Shown here: in pieces, positions 46,615 through 55,405 of the stretch
Position numbering within the stretch: position 1 is the stretch's first letter
Layout of the letters: each line of letters starts with the position of its first letter
DNA from: Marinoscillum sp965229915
GTDB lineage: Bacteria > Bacteroidota > Bacteroidia > Cytophagales > Cyclobacteriaceae
Assembly: GCF_965229915.1 (NCBI RefSeq)
Contig: NZ_CBDDJZ010000001.1
Location: 1,550,001 to 1,614,000, forward strand
Direction: 5' to 3'
DNA: 64,000 nucleotides
Position numbers and translations under genes: made by a program
Notes under the pieces: model-generated
Database searches by the model: none
Told to the model about the DNA's origin: nothing
The model's input: the letters and a program-made list of their open reading frames with translations, nothing else

Positions 46615-49023
46615 ATGCGAATTACTCTTTACCTCTTTGCGGTGATTTCTCTGTACACTGCTTTTAGTCAAGTAGAACCAAGTGAAATTGCTAAAAAAAT
46701 TCAAGATTTTCATGAAGTCAATCCTCCGGAAAAACTCTACATAGACTTCAATAAATCAAGTTATGTCAGTGGAGAAACTATTTGGATGAAGACTTATTTA
46801 ATGTCTGGATTCTTCAATCAACTTAGTCCACTTAGTAGAGTCATATATCTCGAACTGACAGATAGAGATGGGGCTGTTATTCAAGAGATCAAAGTGGAAT
46901 CTAAAAGTGGAATCGGAGTAGCACAAATAGATTTAAACAGGGACCTTCAAACGGGCATTTATTTGCTAAGAGGCTACACCAACTGGATGAGAAATTTTGG
47001 AAAGCAATATTTCTATCAAAAAGAAATAGCAATCTACAATGTCTTCCAATCTCAAGATGAATTGGTGAAGCTGGACACTCAAATAGTGAAAGCAAATTTC
47101 TACCCAGAAGGTGGAAATCTCGTCAATTCAATCCAATCTCGTGTTGCCTTTCAAGTTTTTGACCAAAATGGGTATCCAAGACAAGGAGAGTTTACAATAA
47201 CTGACTCCAATGGAAATGAGTTAGGGAAAGTTACCTCTGACAATGAGGGTATGGGACTATTCAATCTAAAACCTACAAGTGGAGAGTCCTATTGGTTAAA
47301 CTCTGGTGACTCCAAATTCAAACTACCTGCTGCAGCCGAAAAAGGTCAGGTTCTGTCCCTTCTAAATATTCCCACTTTTGATAACATTAGAATTCAAATT
47401 CAAAACAATGACTCTCAAGTCAACAACCTAACGCTAGTAGCTCATTGTAGAGGTTTACCTACGGCGGCAACCGTTTTGCCTCTACAGAACAACGTAGCTG
47501 GTGCGTCTATTTCGAAAGAGAATTTCCCTCCAGGTGTTAATACTATAACTATTTTCAATGAATCTGGTGTTCCACTCATTGAAAGGCTATTCTTCATTGA
47601 ACCTGAAGAATCTTTAAAAGTTAATATTCAGTTGAAAGACTCCTCCCTTAGTAAAAGGGAGTTGGTAGAGCTATCAATCACCTCAATGTTCGCTGATGGA
47701 GCTCCTGCAAAAAGTTACCTGTCACTATCTGCCACCAACGATTGGGAGGTGGACTTAGATCCCAATGAAGACAACATTGTATCTTATATGTATTTATCAG
47801 GTGATCTACCAGGACTGATCAATAATCCAAGAAAGTATATAAATAAGAATAACGACAGTAGATGGAAAAATCAGGACCTATTGATGATGATCCACGGCTG
47901 GACACGATTTAAATGGGATGAGATTTTAAATGATACATTTAATAGAACATACCCGATAGAACAAGGACTTTATACTACCGGAAGGGTGGAAAAAGCTCTT
48001 AGTAGTAAACCTGCCAAGGATGCAACCATAGTCTATACTGTACAGCAAGAGGAACTAACGATTGGCCAGGTAGAATCTGGAGATGAAGGGCAATATGCTA
48101 TCAATGACCTTTATTTTCACGGTGAGAAGTACATTGTACTCGATGCTAAGAATAAATCCGGTAAAAACACTGTCAAACTCATCCCCGATACTGTTATCAC
48201 AAAACCCGATTACCAACAACCGGTACGATCATTTCTCCCAGAACAGAATGACGAACAGCAAGATGATTTCATAGCAAAGAGTTTGAAAAGACAACAAGTA
48301 GATGCTGCCTTTGACTTTGAAGAAGATCTGGTAATGTTGGAGGGGATTGAAATCACAGGTGAAGCGGTAAAAGAAGAGGAGAAGGTTAATAACATCTACG
48401 GTAAAGGTGACTACACCCTGTCTACTGCGGAGATGGCAAGCTCCTCCACCTATAACCATCCACTTGAGCTCTTACGAAACAGAGTTTCTGGAGTTCAAAT
48501 TACTGGCTCTGGTATCAACTGGTCTGTACAAATTAGAGGACAAGGATCAATCAACTCAAGTACTACACCCATCATCTTATTAGACAATGTGGAAGTCTCA
48601 CTGGACTTATTGAATAGTGTACCTCCTAATCAAATCAGGAGTGTAGAGGTGTACAAAGGCGCAAGTGCCGCTATTTTTGGCGCAAGAGGAGCGAATGGTG
48701 CTTTGGCATTTTTCACCAAAACTGGTGAAGGGCTTTCTGTCATCAACAGTTACTCAGAGGATATCAAAGTAGTAAAATTAGATGGGTATCAAGAATACAA
48801 GGAGTTTTATTCTCCTGATTATAGCGTAAAAGATGAACGCCATGTTAAGCCTGATTATCGCTCAACAGTCTATTGGAATCCAGATTTGGAGACAACCGAA
48901 GATGGAGAAACATCTGCCAGTTTTTATACAACTGACGAACCAATGAATATTACTGTCATTGTAGAAGGAATGACTCAGAATGGTTATCCTGTTTATGGAG
49001 TGAAGAAATTTAAAGTGAGGTAA
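46615..49023 (+). CDS. Macroglobulin-type N-terminus plus TonB plug domain, no beta-barrel
   Basis: This 802-residue secreted protein starts MRITLYLFAVISLYTAFSQ (signal peptide). The ATG at 46615 is preferred over a TTG frame start at 46579. Residues 30-130 resemble an alpha-2-macroglobulin MG2 domain (PPEKLYIDFNKSSYVSGETIWMKTYL), and further beta-sandwiches follow to about 580. A TonB-dependent receptor plug domain (about 600-710) has LLRNRVSGVQITGSG, VQIRGQGSIN, PIILLDNVEV and VEVYKGASAAIFGARGANGALAFFTKTG. The usual 22-strand barrel is absent and the protein ends about 95 residues later. This combination recurs in Bacteroidota, with function unknown. A strong terminator overlaps its stop. 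Confidence 0.85.
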   Translation: MRITLYLFAVISLYTAFSQVEPSEIAKKIQDFHEVNPPEKLYIDFNKSSYVSGETIWMKTYLMSGFFNQLSPLSRVIYLELTDRDGAVIQEIKVESKSGIGVAQIDLNRDLQTGIYLLRGYTNWMRNFGKQYFYQKEIAIYNVFQSQDELVKLDTQIVKANFYPEGGNLVNSIQSRVAFQVFDQNGYPRQGEFTITDSNGNELGKVTSDNEGMGLFNLKPTSGESYWLNSGDSKFKLPAAAEKGQVLSLLNIPTFDNIRIQIQNNDSQVNNLTLVAHCRGLPTAATVLPLQNNVAGASISKENFPPGVNTITIFNESGVPLIERLFFIEPEESLKVNIQLKDSSLSKRELVELSITSMFADGAPAKSYLSLSATNDWEVDLDPNEDNIVSYMYLSGDLPGLINNPRKYINKNNDSRWKNQDLLMMIHGWTRFKWDEILNDTFNRTYPIEQGLYTTGRVEKALSSKPAKDATIVYTVQQEELTIGQVESGDEGQYAINDLYFHGEKYIVLDAKNKSGKNTVKLIPDTVITKPDYQQPVRSFLPEQNDEQQDDFIAKSLKRQQVDAAFDFEEDLVMLEGIEITGEAVKEEEKVNNIYGKGDYTLSTAEMASSSTYNHPLELLRNRVSGVQITGSGINWSVQIRGQGSINSSTTPIILLDNVEVSLDLLNSVPPNQIRSVEVYKGASAAIFGARGANGALAFFTKTGEGLSVINSYSEDIKVVKLDGYQEYKEFYSPDYSVKDERHVKPDYRSTVYWNPDLETTEDGETSASFYTTDEPMNITVIVEGMTQNGYPVYGVKKFKVR

Positions 49024-49048
49024 CATAGTTACCTCACTTTATTTTTTT
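49012..49048 (+). terminator. Terminator overlapping the stop codon
   Basis: AAAGTGAGGTAAC and its perfect 13-bp complement GTTACCTCACTTT flank a 3-nt loop, followed by ATTTTTTT. The left arm includes the last codons and stop of the plug-domain gene. Confidence 0.85.
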
Positions 49049-49049
49049 A

Positions 49050-49760
49050 CTATAGCAAAGACTCAATGTAAGCACTTAGTTGTGCCACATCTGTGGCGTC
49101 ATCAAAATCAACTGATTTCTTCTTCAAGTAAGCCTTAATATCCTTCTTTTTAGCTTGAAACTTGCTATAAAAATTACCTCTGTTCAACTTGAAGTCATCT
49201 AGGTTTCCGTCTCCATCGATAAAGAAATAATCTTCTGATTGTACAAATTTATCATATGCGCTTTGACCATAATCTGGTGGTGTAACCGAGATTTGATTCA
49301 CTTTTAATTTTTGGTAAATTTTAAACTCACCTTCATAAATAATCCTGTAAAAACCATCAGCTTTTAGATCATTAGAACCTATCAAATCACCTTTTTTGAA
49401 GTTGTAACTGACTGTCTTATCAGAGCCTTCAGGTATCATACCAAATTCAAACCCATCTAGGATTTTTGAATCTATTATCAGCGGACTTTTACCCTCTCTT
49501 TGAAACTCAAGGTTATCATCATAAGCATTGTAACGAACCATCACACCATTGATGGTATTACCATCTCGAACAAAAAACTTTCCAGGAAACCACTTGCCAG
49601 AACCTATATAAGGACTCCCCTCTACTTTCTCATATTTCTTCATCATGATGGGTTGTCCACCCACCTGGTTCACATTTGCAATTTGACTATATGCATTTAT
49701 TGTTAACACACTGAAGACTACAAGTAATCCAATCGTCAAATAATTTCTCTTTCTATTCAT
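49050..49760 (-). CDS. Secreted protein of unknown function coupled to the S8 protease
   Basis: This 236-residue protein has a signal peptide (MNRKRNYLTIGLLVVFSVLTINAYSQ). The mature part begins VNQVGGQPIMMKKYEKVEGSPYIGSGKWFPGKFFV; there is a long beta-rich middle and a basic helical end (KFQAKKKDIKAYLKKKSVDFDD). I do not recognise a family. Its start overlaps the protease stop by 4 nt (ATGA), so it is translated with the protease. A role as inhibitor, chaperone or surface partner of the protease is possible from this coupling only. Confidence 0.8.
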   Translation of the reverse strand: MNRKRNYLTIGLLVVFSVLTINAYSQIANVNQVGGQPIMMKKYEKVEGSPYIGSGKWFPGKFFVRDGNTINGVMVRYNAYDDNLEFQREGKSPLIIDSKILDGFEFGMIPEGSDKTVSYNFKKGDLIGSNDLKADGFYRIIYEGEFKIYQKLKVNQISVTPPDYGQSAYDKFVQSEDYFFIDGDGNLDDFKLNRGNFYSKFQAKKKDIKAYLKKKSVDFDDATDVAQLSAYIESLL

Positions 49761-52700
49761 TGTTTAATAAATCGTTTACTTTCTACTAATTGTTCGTTTC
49801 TGTAAATATTAAAAATGTATACGCCATTTTTCAAATGAGCTATGTCGATTTGCTTTATAGTGTTATATACGGTTGATTTCGTTACTATTTTGCCGGCAAG
49901 AGACCATATTTCAATCACATCGTTGGGCTGAACTCCCTTTACATTTAATGCGCCCTGGGCAGGAACCGGGTATAAATTGACACCCGCTCCTTCTGTGCTT
50001 AGAACATATTCCACTGCATCTGAGATCCTACTGGAACACGATTCACTATCATCGACCAAATAAGCAGCGATGTATGTCTTTCCATTATGCAGATCTGACA
50101 AAATTCTACCTTCTTCTCCATCAATTACTATGCCATCCTCAAACCATTGATATTTGTCTTTTAACAATGAAGCAACTAATCCTTCCTTCGTTTGAATCAG
50201 CTCGAACGACTCCAGTCTATTGTCAACAATTTCTACCAACTTTGTAAAGGATTCTTTTTGATTTTCATTTTCAATAGTTAACGTTATTTCGTAGAACCCT
50301 GGCTCAGAATACCAGGTTATTGGCTCAGGTTGTGTAGCTCCAAACGAAAGATCATTCCCAAAATCCCAAGAATAAGAATCCACCACTCCATCTGATAAAT
50401 CCACTAGTTGAATCACTGAATTGGCGCAAAATTCACTCGTTTCAAAGTCCGGAAACAATAAATCCACACAGTTTAATTCAAGTACATTTTCACTAGAAAC
50501 AACAGTACTCTTCGTTCCAACATTAAAAACCCCATCAGTCAGTACTACCAGATTCTCGATATTTAAAGACTCGTAGCATCGTTTCTTTCTATTTAGAAAT
50601 TGGATGAAGGACTTATTCTCAGCGCTAGCTCCGCTCATGGTCGCCCCAGGAGATAAATTCAAAACATGCGCTATCTGCAGTGTATCGCCTTCAGCAATAC
50701 TCAATGTGCCTTTAATATCAAGGGTATCCACTAAAAGGAATCCATTCATTTGGCATTCCGCATTCACTTCTGCCTTGACCATAGTAATTCGTCCAGTTAG
50801 TTCCGAAATTCCATCAATTACGAAATAATCGGACGTTTGAAGAGAATCTTCAACCTGAAACTGACTTTGTTCCTCTAATATCCAGGTGTTTGATTTAGAC
50901 TCTAGATTATCCGAAGTAGAAGTAAAATTCGAATTGATCGTAATGTCATTCTCTTCAAGGACTACAGAGCATTCTTCACCAATCGAGAATTCATTTAAAA
51001 CTATTTGTCTATTAATGAATGCAAATTCACCACTGACAAGTGTTAGTTGATCCCCGTTTACATTCGAAGTAATAGTATGAGTATTTGACGATACAATATT
51101 TAGATTAGTACTGGCAGTCCAGTCAAACCCTAAATCTATAGGCTGATCCTGAGTAGGCATCAAAGTCAATGTGCCATTTTTAAATGTGAGCCCTCGTGTC
51201 TCCATTGAAATCTGTCCTCTAACCACTAATTCATTTCCTGATAAATCGATAGTTAAATCGTTATCTGCATACAGAAATAAATTTTCGATTTCTAAATTCT
51301 CATCAAGAGTAACAGTTGTAGGGGCCGATAGGCCGTTTTTATCAAAAATCAAGCTGGGTGACTCTAAAGTTGTTTCAGAATTGGTTTGCCCTCCTGTATT
51401 TGAAGACCAGTTTCCTGGATTATTGATAACGTTATTCGAAGCACCTACCCAATATATTACATTATTCAGATCACCTCTAAACTGTCCTCCAGTTATTACT
51501 AAAGCATATTTTTGACTTGATAACAGCCCTTTGTGTGAAACTGTTATAGTATATTTTCGAGCTTGTGGGTTCTTAAGTTCTACCTGTTCCACATTATCCA
51601 CGACATTATCTCCCTTGGTCGCAGACTTAAATGGCTCTTCTTTCTTGAGAACCCAAGGCAATTCGGTATTCCCTTCTTCATCAAAAATCCTACAATCAAG
51701 ATCATTTACAAGATTGGGCAAAACAGAATTATTTCCTATTACCTCACCAGAGGGATCTGTCCACACCAGTGTTGCTCTTATTGGTTCTTCCCCATTTGAA
51801 AACAAACTGAAGGTATGGGTTTCACCATTCTTTAATTCGTTATACACAAAAACCGTGTCTTTATCATTTTCATGAGCCATTACATCTATTGCATCAGCCA
51901 CATTCAGTACTCCCCAGCCAAATCTATAATCTGGACCGGGCGCGGCTCCAACATCCCTCGCAGTATGTATGGCCAACGCTTTCAATTCCGCAGAAGTGAG
52001 GTAATCACCGTTACCATAATCAAAGGCATACTGTTGAATAACCCCAAGGCTCCCTGTTACATTGGGAGCAGACATTGAGGTTCCCTGTAAGGTTGTATAT
52101 TGATCATCACCAGCTGCTGATGTTGAATATACACCAACTCCATCGGCAACTAAGTCTGGTTTTATCCTACCATCTTTTGTTGGCCCCCAACTACTGAATG
52201 AACTCATCACAGCGGATTCAGAAGATACAAATTCATCGAAACCAGTAATAGCTCCTACTGTAATTATGTTTTTGCTTACTGCCTTAGGCCCAATTATACC
52301 ATAAGGGCCATCAGCAGGTCTAGATCCATCTCCAGCATCTGATCGATCATTTCCAGCGGACCAAACAATAGTATATTTTGGAGCATTATAAGCTATTTCA
52401 TCAATGGCTTTGCTATCTCCAGTATAGGCACCAAACCTAGTGTCAGTTTCTGATTCATCACCGTACCATGCCCAACTTGATGTTGATGAATTATAATTCC
52501 ATCCTAAGATGTATCCATAAGAATGATTAGACAGGATTAATCCATCGCCAGCTTCAGTGGCCATCGGCCCTAGATCATTGCTAAATGCATAGTAAGAATG
52601 AATGGTGGTCTCAGGTAACATTCCTCTAGCCTGAGATACTACCCCACCAGCACCAATTGTACCACTTACATGTGTCGCGTGTGTGCTATAACTATCTCCT

Positions 52701-53119
52701 TGTTTGTTTTTAATTCTTCCGCCCGCAAATTCCTGATGAGAGTTTAAAACCAAGCCCCCATCCCAAACTCCTATGATCATATTCTGACCTCTCAAAGGGA
52801 GACCTAAACCCGTGTCCTGTTGTACAAATTCAACTCCCGTTGTTTTTCTTGCCTGATCATTGTGCAAACCTATAAATCGAGGGTTGCCGTTGACTATATC
52901 ATGGATGGCGTAGGTAAATTCACCGTCATAGTAGATGGATTTCTCATTGGGATGCGTTAATAGGTAATCCTTGATTCGACCCTGCCTTTCCTTTGCCAGC
53001 AATTCTTGCTCCTCAGCAATTTCTACCAACTTAGCTTTATTGAATTCTTGAGCAGACAATAATCCGACAAGCATCCATGCCATGCAAGTATAAACTCCAA
53101 ATCTTAATAGCGTACTCAT
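49757..53119 (-). CDS. T9SS-secreted subtilisin-like (S8) serine protease with PKD domain
   Basis: This is a 1120-residue secreted protease. In order: a signal peptide (about 1-22); the S8 catalytic domain with D120 (VGVWDGG), H150 (HATHVSGTIGAGG) and S350 (GTSMSAPNVTGSLG); a P/jelly-roll-type beta domain (about 420-545); a long repetitive beta-helix-like region (about 550-880) of NLxxxN-type residues; a PKD domain (SYSWDFGNDLSFGATQPEP ... YEITLTIENE); and a T9SS sorting domain (LYPVPAQGALNVKG ... SKRFIKQ). It should digest extracellular protein. It lies downstream of the SusCD operon and its stop overlaps the next gene. Confidence 0.93.
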   Translation of the reverse strand: MSTLLRFGVYTCMAWMLVGLLSAQEFNKAKLVEIAEEQELLAKERQGRIKDYLLTHPNEKSIYYDGEFTYAIHDIVNGNPRFIGLHNDQARKTTGVEFVQQDTGLGLPLRGQNMIIGVWDGGLVLNSHQEFAGGRIKNKQGDSYSTHATHVSGTIGAGGVVSQARGMLPETTIHSYYAFSNDLGPMATEAGDGLILSNHSYGYILGWNYNSSTSSWAWYGDESETDTRFGAYTGDSKAIDEIAYNAPKYTIVWSAGNDRSDAGDGSRPADGPYGIIGPKAVSKNIITVGAITGFDEFVSSESAVMSSFSSWGPTKDGRIKPDLVADGVGVYSTSAAGDDQYTTLQGTSMSAPNVTGSLGVIQQYAFDYGNGDYLTSAELKALAIHTARDVGAAPGPDYRFGWGVLNVADAIDVMAHENDKDTVFVYNELKNGETHTFSLFSNGEEPIRATLVWTDPSGEVIGNNSVLPNLVNDLDCRIFDEEGNTELPWVLKKEEPFKSATKGDNVVDNVEQVELKNPQARKYTITVSHKGLLSSQKYALVITGGQFRGDLNNVIYWVGASNNVINNPGNWSSNTGGQTNSETTLESPSLIFDKNGLSAPTTVTLDENLEIENLFLYADNDLTIDLSGNELVVRGQISMETRGLTFKNGTLTLMPTQDQPIDLGFDWTASTNLNIVSSNTHTITSNVNGDQLTLVSGEFAFINRQIVLNEFSIGEECSVVLEENDITINSNFTSTSDNLESKSNTWILEEQSQFQVEDSLQTSDYFVIDGISELTGRITMVKAEVNAECQMNGFLLVDTLDIKGTLSIAEGDTLQIAHVLNLSPGATMSGASAENKSFIQFLNRKKRCYESLNIENLVVLTDGVFNVGTKSTVVSSENVLELNCVDLLFPDFETSEFCANSVIQLVDLSDGVVDSYSWDFGNDLSFGATQPEPITWYSEPGFYEITLTIENENQKESFTKLVEIVDNRLESFELIQTKEGLVASLLKDKYQWFEDGIVIDGEEGRILSDLHNGKTYIAAYLVDDSESCSSRISDAVEYVLSTEGAGVNLYPVPAQGALNVKGVQPNDVIEIWSLAGKIVTKSTVYNTIKQIDIAHLKNGVYIFNIYRNEQLVESKRFIKQ

Positions 53120-53134
53120 AGCTGTAAGTAATAA

Positions 53135-53163
53135 AGGCCATGCTCCAAAGAAGCATGGCCTTA
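53135..53163 (-). terminator. Terminator of the SusC-SusD-lipoprotein operon
   Basis: An 11-bp stem AAGGCCATGCT/AGCATGGCCTT surrounds a 7-nt loop, and is followed on the minus strand by TATT. It lies between the lipoprotein gene and the S8 protease gene and separates the two transcripts, at least partly. Confidence 0.8.
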
Positions 53164-53186
53164 TTTTAATTAATATATTTTACCAA

Positions 53187-53975
53187 TTAATTGGCCGTGA
53201 TTACTGTAGTTCCTGGGAAGATTACCGTTCCATCTTGATAGAACAAATAATCCGCAGTGATAACGCCAGTTGCCTCATCATAAGTTCCCGCAGCTTCGTA
53301 TTCATAGTTAGCTGTACAACAATCATATGATTGTTTTGCGGCGATAACAGTACCACTGGTAGCACCGGGTGCACTTGGAGTAAACTCCCATACCACATCA
53401 GCACTTGCTCCAACGTAGTCTCCAAAAACAACTAGTATGTCGCAATCACCACTGTCGTTTGCTCTTCCAGTACCAAGGTTAGAACCATATCCAACATCTT
53501 CTACAGAAACATCACCATACCATACTGAAGTATTAGAAGGACAATCGTCATTCAAAATACCTACGGTAACGCTAGTATTTGCAGTAACTCGTACTCCACC
53601 ACTAGCATCAGTTAATGTCAATGTGAAAGTTCTTGCTTGAGGCTCGAACGCATTGTTATCAACAACTGTGAAAGGAATAGATGCACTGTATTCTCCAGCT
53701 GGAATAGTCACAGAAGTTGCAGAAAGTGAAAAATCCACTCCTTCTACTGCATTGGATGTTTCCATATCAAATGAAACAGTGACTTCACTTGATTGTGCTT
53801 GCGAAATATCTACAACGATACTTCCATTTCCATCTGCCTCACCGATCTGCAGGCTCGTTACGTTGAATGACACGAACTCATCGGTAAGCAAAGTATCGGT
53901 CCCTGGATCATCAAAACATCCTGTAAGGAATACTAAGAGAACCAATGGACTTAATATTTTAGTTATATGTTTCAT
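53187..53975 (-). CDS. Calx-beta domain lipoprotein of a SusCD operon
   Basis: This 262-residue protein starts MKHITKILSPLVLLVFLTGCFDD, with a lipobox (LTGC) and thus a lipid-anchored cysteine. A Calx-beta-like domain follows (VSFNVTSLQIGEADGNGSIVVDISQAQSSEVTVSFD ... AVEGVDFSLSATSVTIPAGEYSASIPFTVVDN), then a C-terminal beta domain. An in-frame ATG at 53987 precedes it but lies inside the susD stop region. Such accessory lipoproteins are encoded after SusD and often bind the substrate at the surface. The substrate is unknown. Confidence 0.85.
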   Translation of the reverse strand: MKHITKILSPLVLLVFLTGCFDDPGTDTLLTDEFVSFNVTSLQIGEADGNGSIVVDISQAQSSEVTVSFDMETSNAVEGVDFSLSATSVTIPAGEYSASIPFTVVDNNAFEPQARTFTLTLTDASGGVRVTANTSVTVGILNDDCPSNTSVWYGDVSVEDVGYGSNLGTGRANDSGDCDILVVFGDYVGASADVVWEFTPSAPGATSGTVIAAKQSYDCCTANYEYEAAGTYDEATGVITADYLFYQDGTVIFPGTTVITAN

Positions 53976-53983
53976 AATTAGTA

Positions 53984-55387
53984 TCAATTATATCCTGGGT
54001 TTTGATTCAAAACATTGTCACTTAGTTCAATTTCCGCTTGCGGAAGTCTTGGAAGGACTTTGTAATTGCTGTAAGGCAAAGTACCTACACCAGCTGCTGC
54101 AGGTTTAGTAATATCTCTACCTAACCTTTTTAAGTCGAACCATCTGTGACCCTCAGCCATGAACTCAATTCTTCTTTCGCGAAGAACATTATCAACAGTG
54201 GCACTCACACCTCCAGCTAAACCACGAGCAGCTCTGAAAGCATTCAAAAATGGATCTCCAGCACCTGGCCCTAGAGCCTCAGCAGCAATTAGATATCCTT
54301 CAGAAAGTCTCAAAATAGGAATGTTCTCCTGGAAGGGCAATGTTCCTTTGTTTCCTTGCCACTTATCAAATTCCTCACCTAGAGATTCAGTATTGAATAA
54401 ACCTCTTCTCACATCACCAGCTTCAGACTCGATTTCAGCAATCAACTCGTCACTTGCAACGATGATGAATTGAGAACCACCAGTATTATTCATTAGCAAT
54501 GAATGCAAACTGTTGTTAGGTCCATCAACACTGCTCCAGTCGTTAACTAACAGATCTGATTCGAAAAGAGATTCTGGATGAAATACATTTGCAGCATCAT
54601 CCCAAGATGTTAAGTAATTAGCAGCACTAACCAAATCAGAACCATTTCCCGCAATTACTTGCTGCGCATAGTTCGCTGCATCAGAATCTCTACCCCAGTA
54701 CAGATAAACCCTAGCAAGAAGTAATCTAGCTGCATCTGCATTTGCTCTAGCTACCCCATTAGATCCTGGAGTTGCATCTGGAAGGTCAGCGATTGCGTCC
54801 AGAAGGTCTTGCTCAATCTGCTCATAGATTTCAACGTTAGTAGCTCTTGCTCTATCATCTGCATTACTCAGACCCAAAGTAGGCTCCGTTCTTAGGATAA
54901 CTGATTCGTTAAATCCATTTACTTCCTGACCTGGTTCATAACCATAAACTCTAGCCAAATCGTGATAAAACAAAGCTCTCAAGAACTTAGCTTCTGCAAC
55001 CAGTACATCTTTGTCAGCTTGAGTACCTTCAACTGATTCATCGTTAATCAGATTAATCACGATGTTACACTCATTGATTGGAACGTACCGATTAAACCAA
55101 ATACCTATTCCTGAATTCTCAGCATTTACGTATTCTAGTTCGTATCTACCAGTAAGCTGTGCCAATTCCATATTATCAGCAAGAATTTCTGGTCCGATCA
55201 TCATCGTTTGGCCATAGTAACCAAAGTCATTTACACTTTCGTATGCTGAAAACAAAACTGCTTCAAATCCATCCACGTCTGCCAATACAACTTCTTGTGG
55301 TAGAGCCGCTTTATTTTCAACTTCCAAGTCTGTACAACTAGTCATTGCCAGTGTTACAGCTGTAAGTATGTATAGTAATTTTTTCAT
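53984..55387 (-). CDS. SusD/RagB-family outer-membrane lipoprotein
   Basis: This 467-residue lipoprotein has a lipobox in MKKLLYILTAVTLAMTSCTDL. The SusD body includes a TPR-like N-half with EAKFLRALFYHDLARVYG and ADAARLLLARVYLYWGRD, and the C-terminal EHRWFDLKRLGR-type signature (FMAEGHRWFDLKRLG) before LPQAEIELSDNVLNQNPGY. It forms the lid of the SusC transporter and binds oligosaccharide or peptide ligands. The nearby secreted proteases make a peptide or protein ligand plausible. It lies 18 nt after susC. Confidence 0.95.
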   Translation of the reverse strand: MKKLLYILTAVTLAMTSCTDLEVENKAALPQEVVLADVDGFEAVLFSAYESVNDFGYYGQTMMIGPEILADNMELAQLTGRYELEYVNAENSGIGIWFNRYVPINECNIVINLINDESVEGTQADKDVLVAEAKFLRALFYHDLARVYGYEPGQEVNGFNESVILRTEPTLGLSNADDRARATNVEIYEQIEQDLLDAIADLPDATPGSNGVARANADAARLLLARVYLYWGRDSDAANYAQQVIAGNGSDLVSAANYLTSWDDAANVFHPESLFESDLLVNDWSSVDGPNNSLHSLLMNNTGGSQFIIVASDELIAEIESEAGDVRRGLFNTESLGEEFDKWQGNKGTLPFQENIPILRLSEGYLIAAEALGPGAGDPFLNAFRAARGLAGGVSATVDNVLRERRIEFMAEGHRWFDLKRLGRDITKPAAAGVGTLPYSNYKVLPRLPQAEIELSDNVLNQNPGYN

Positions 55388-55405
55388 TGTCTCTAATTTT
55401 TATGA

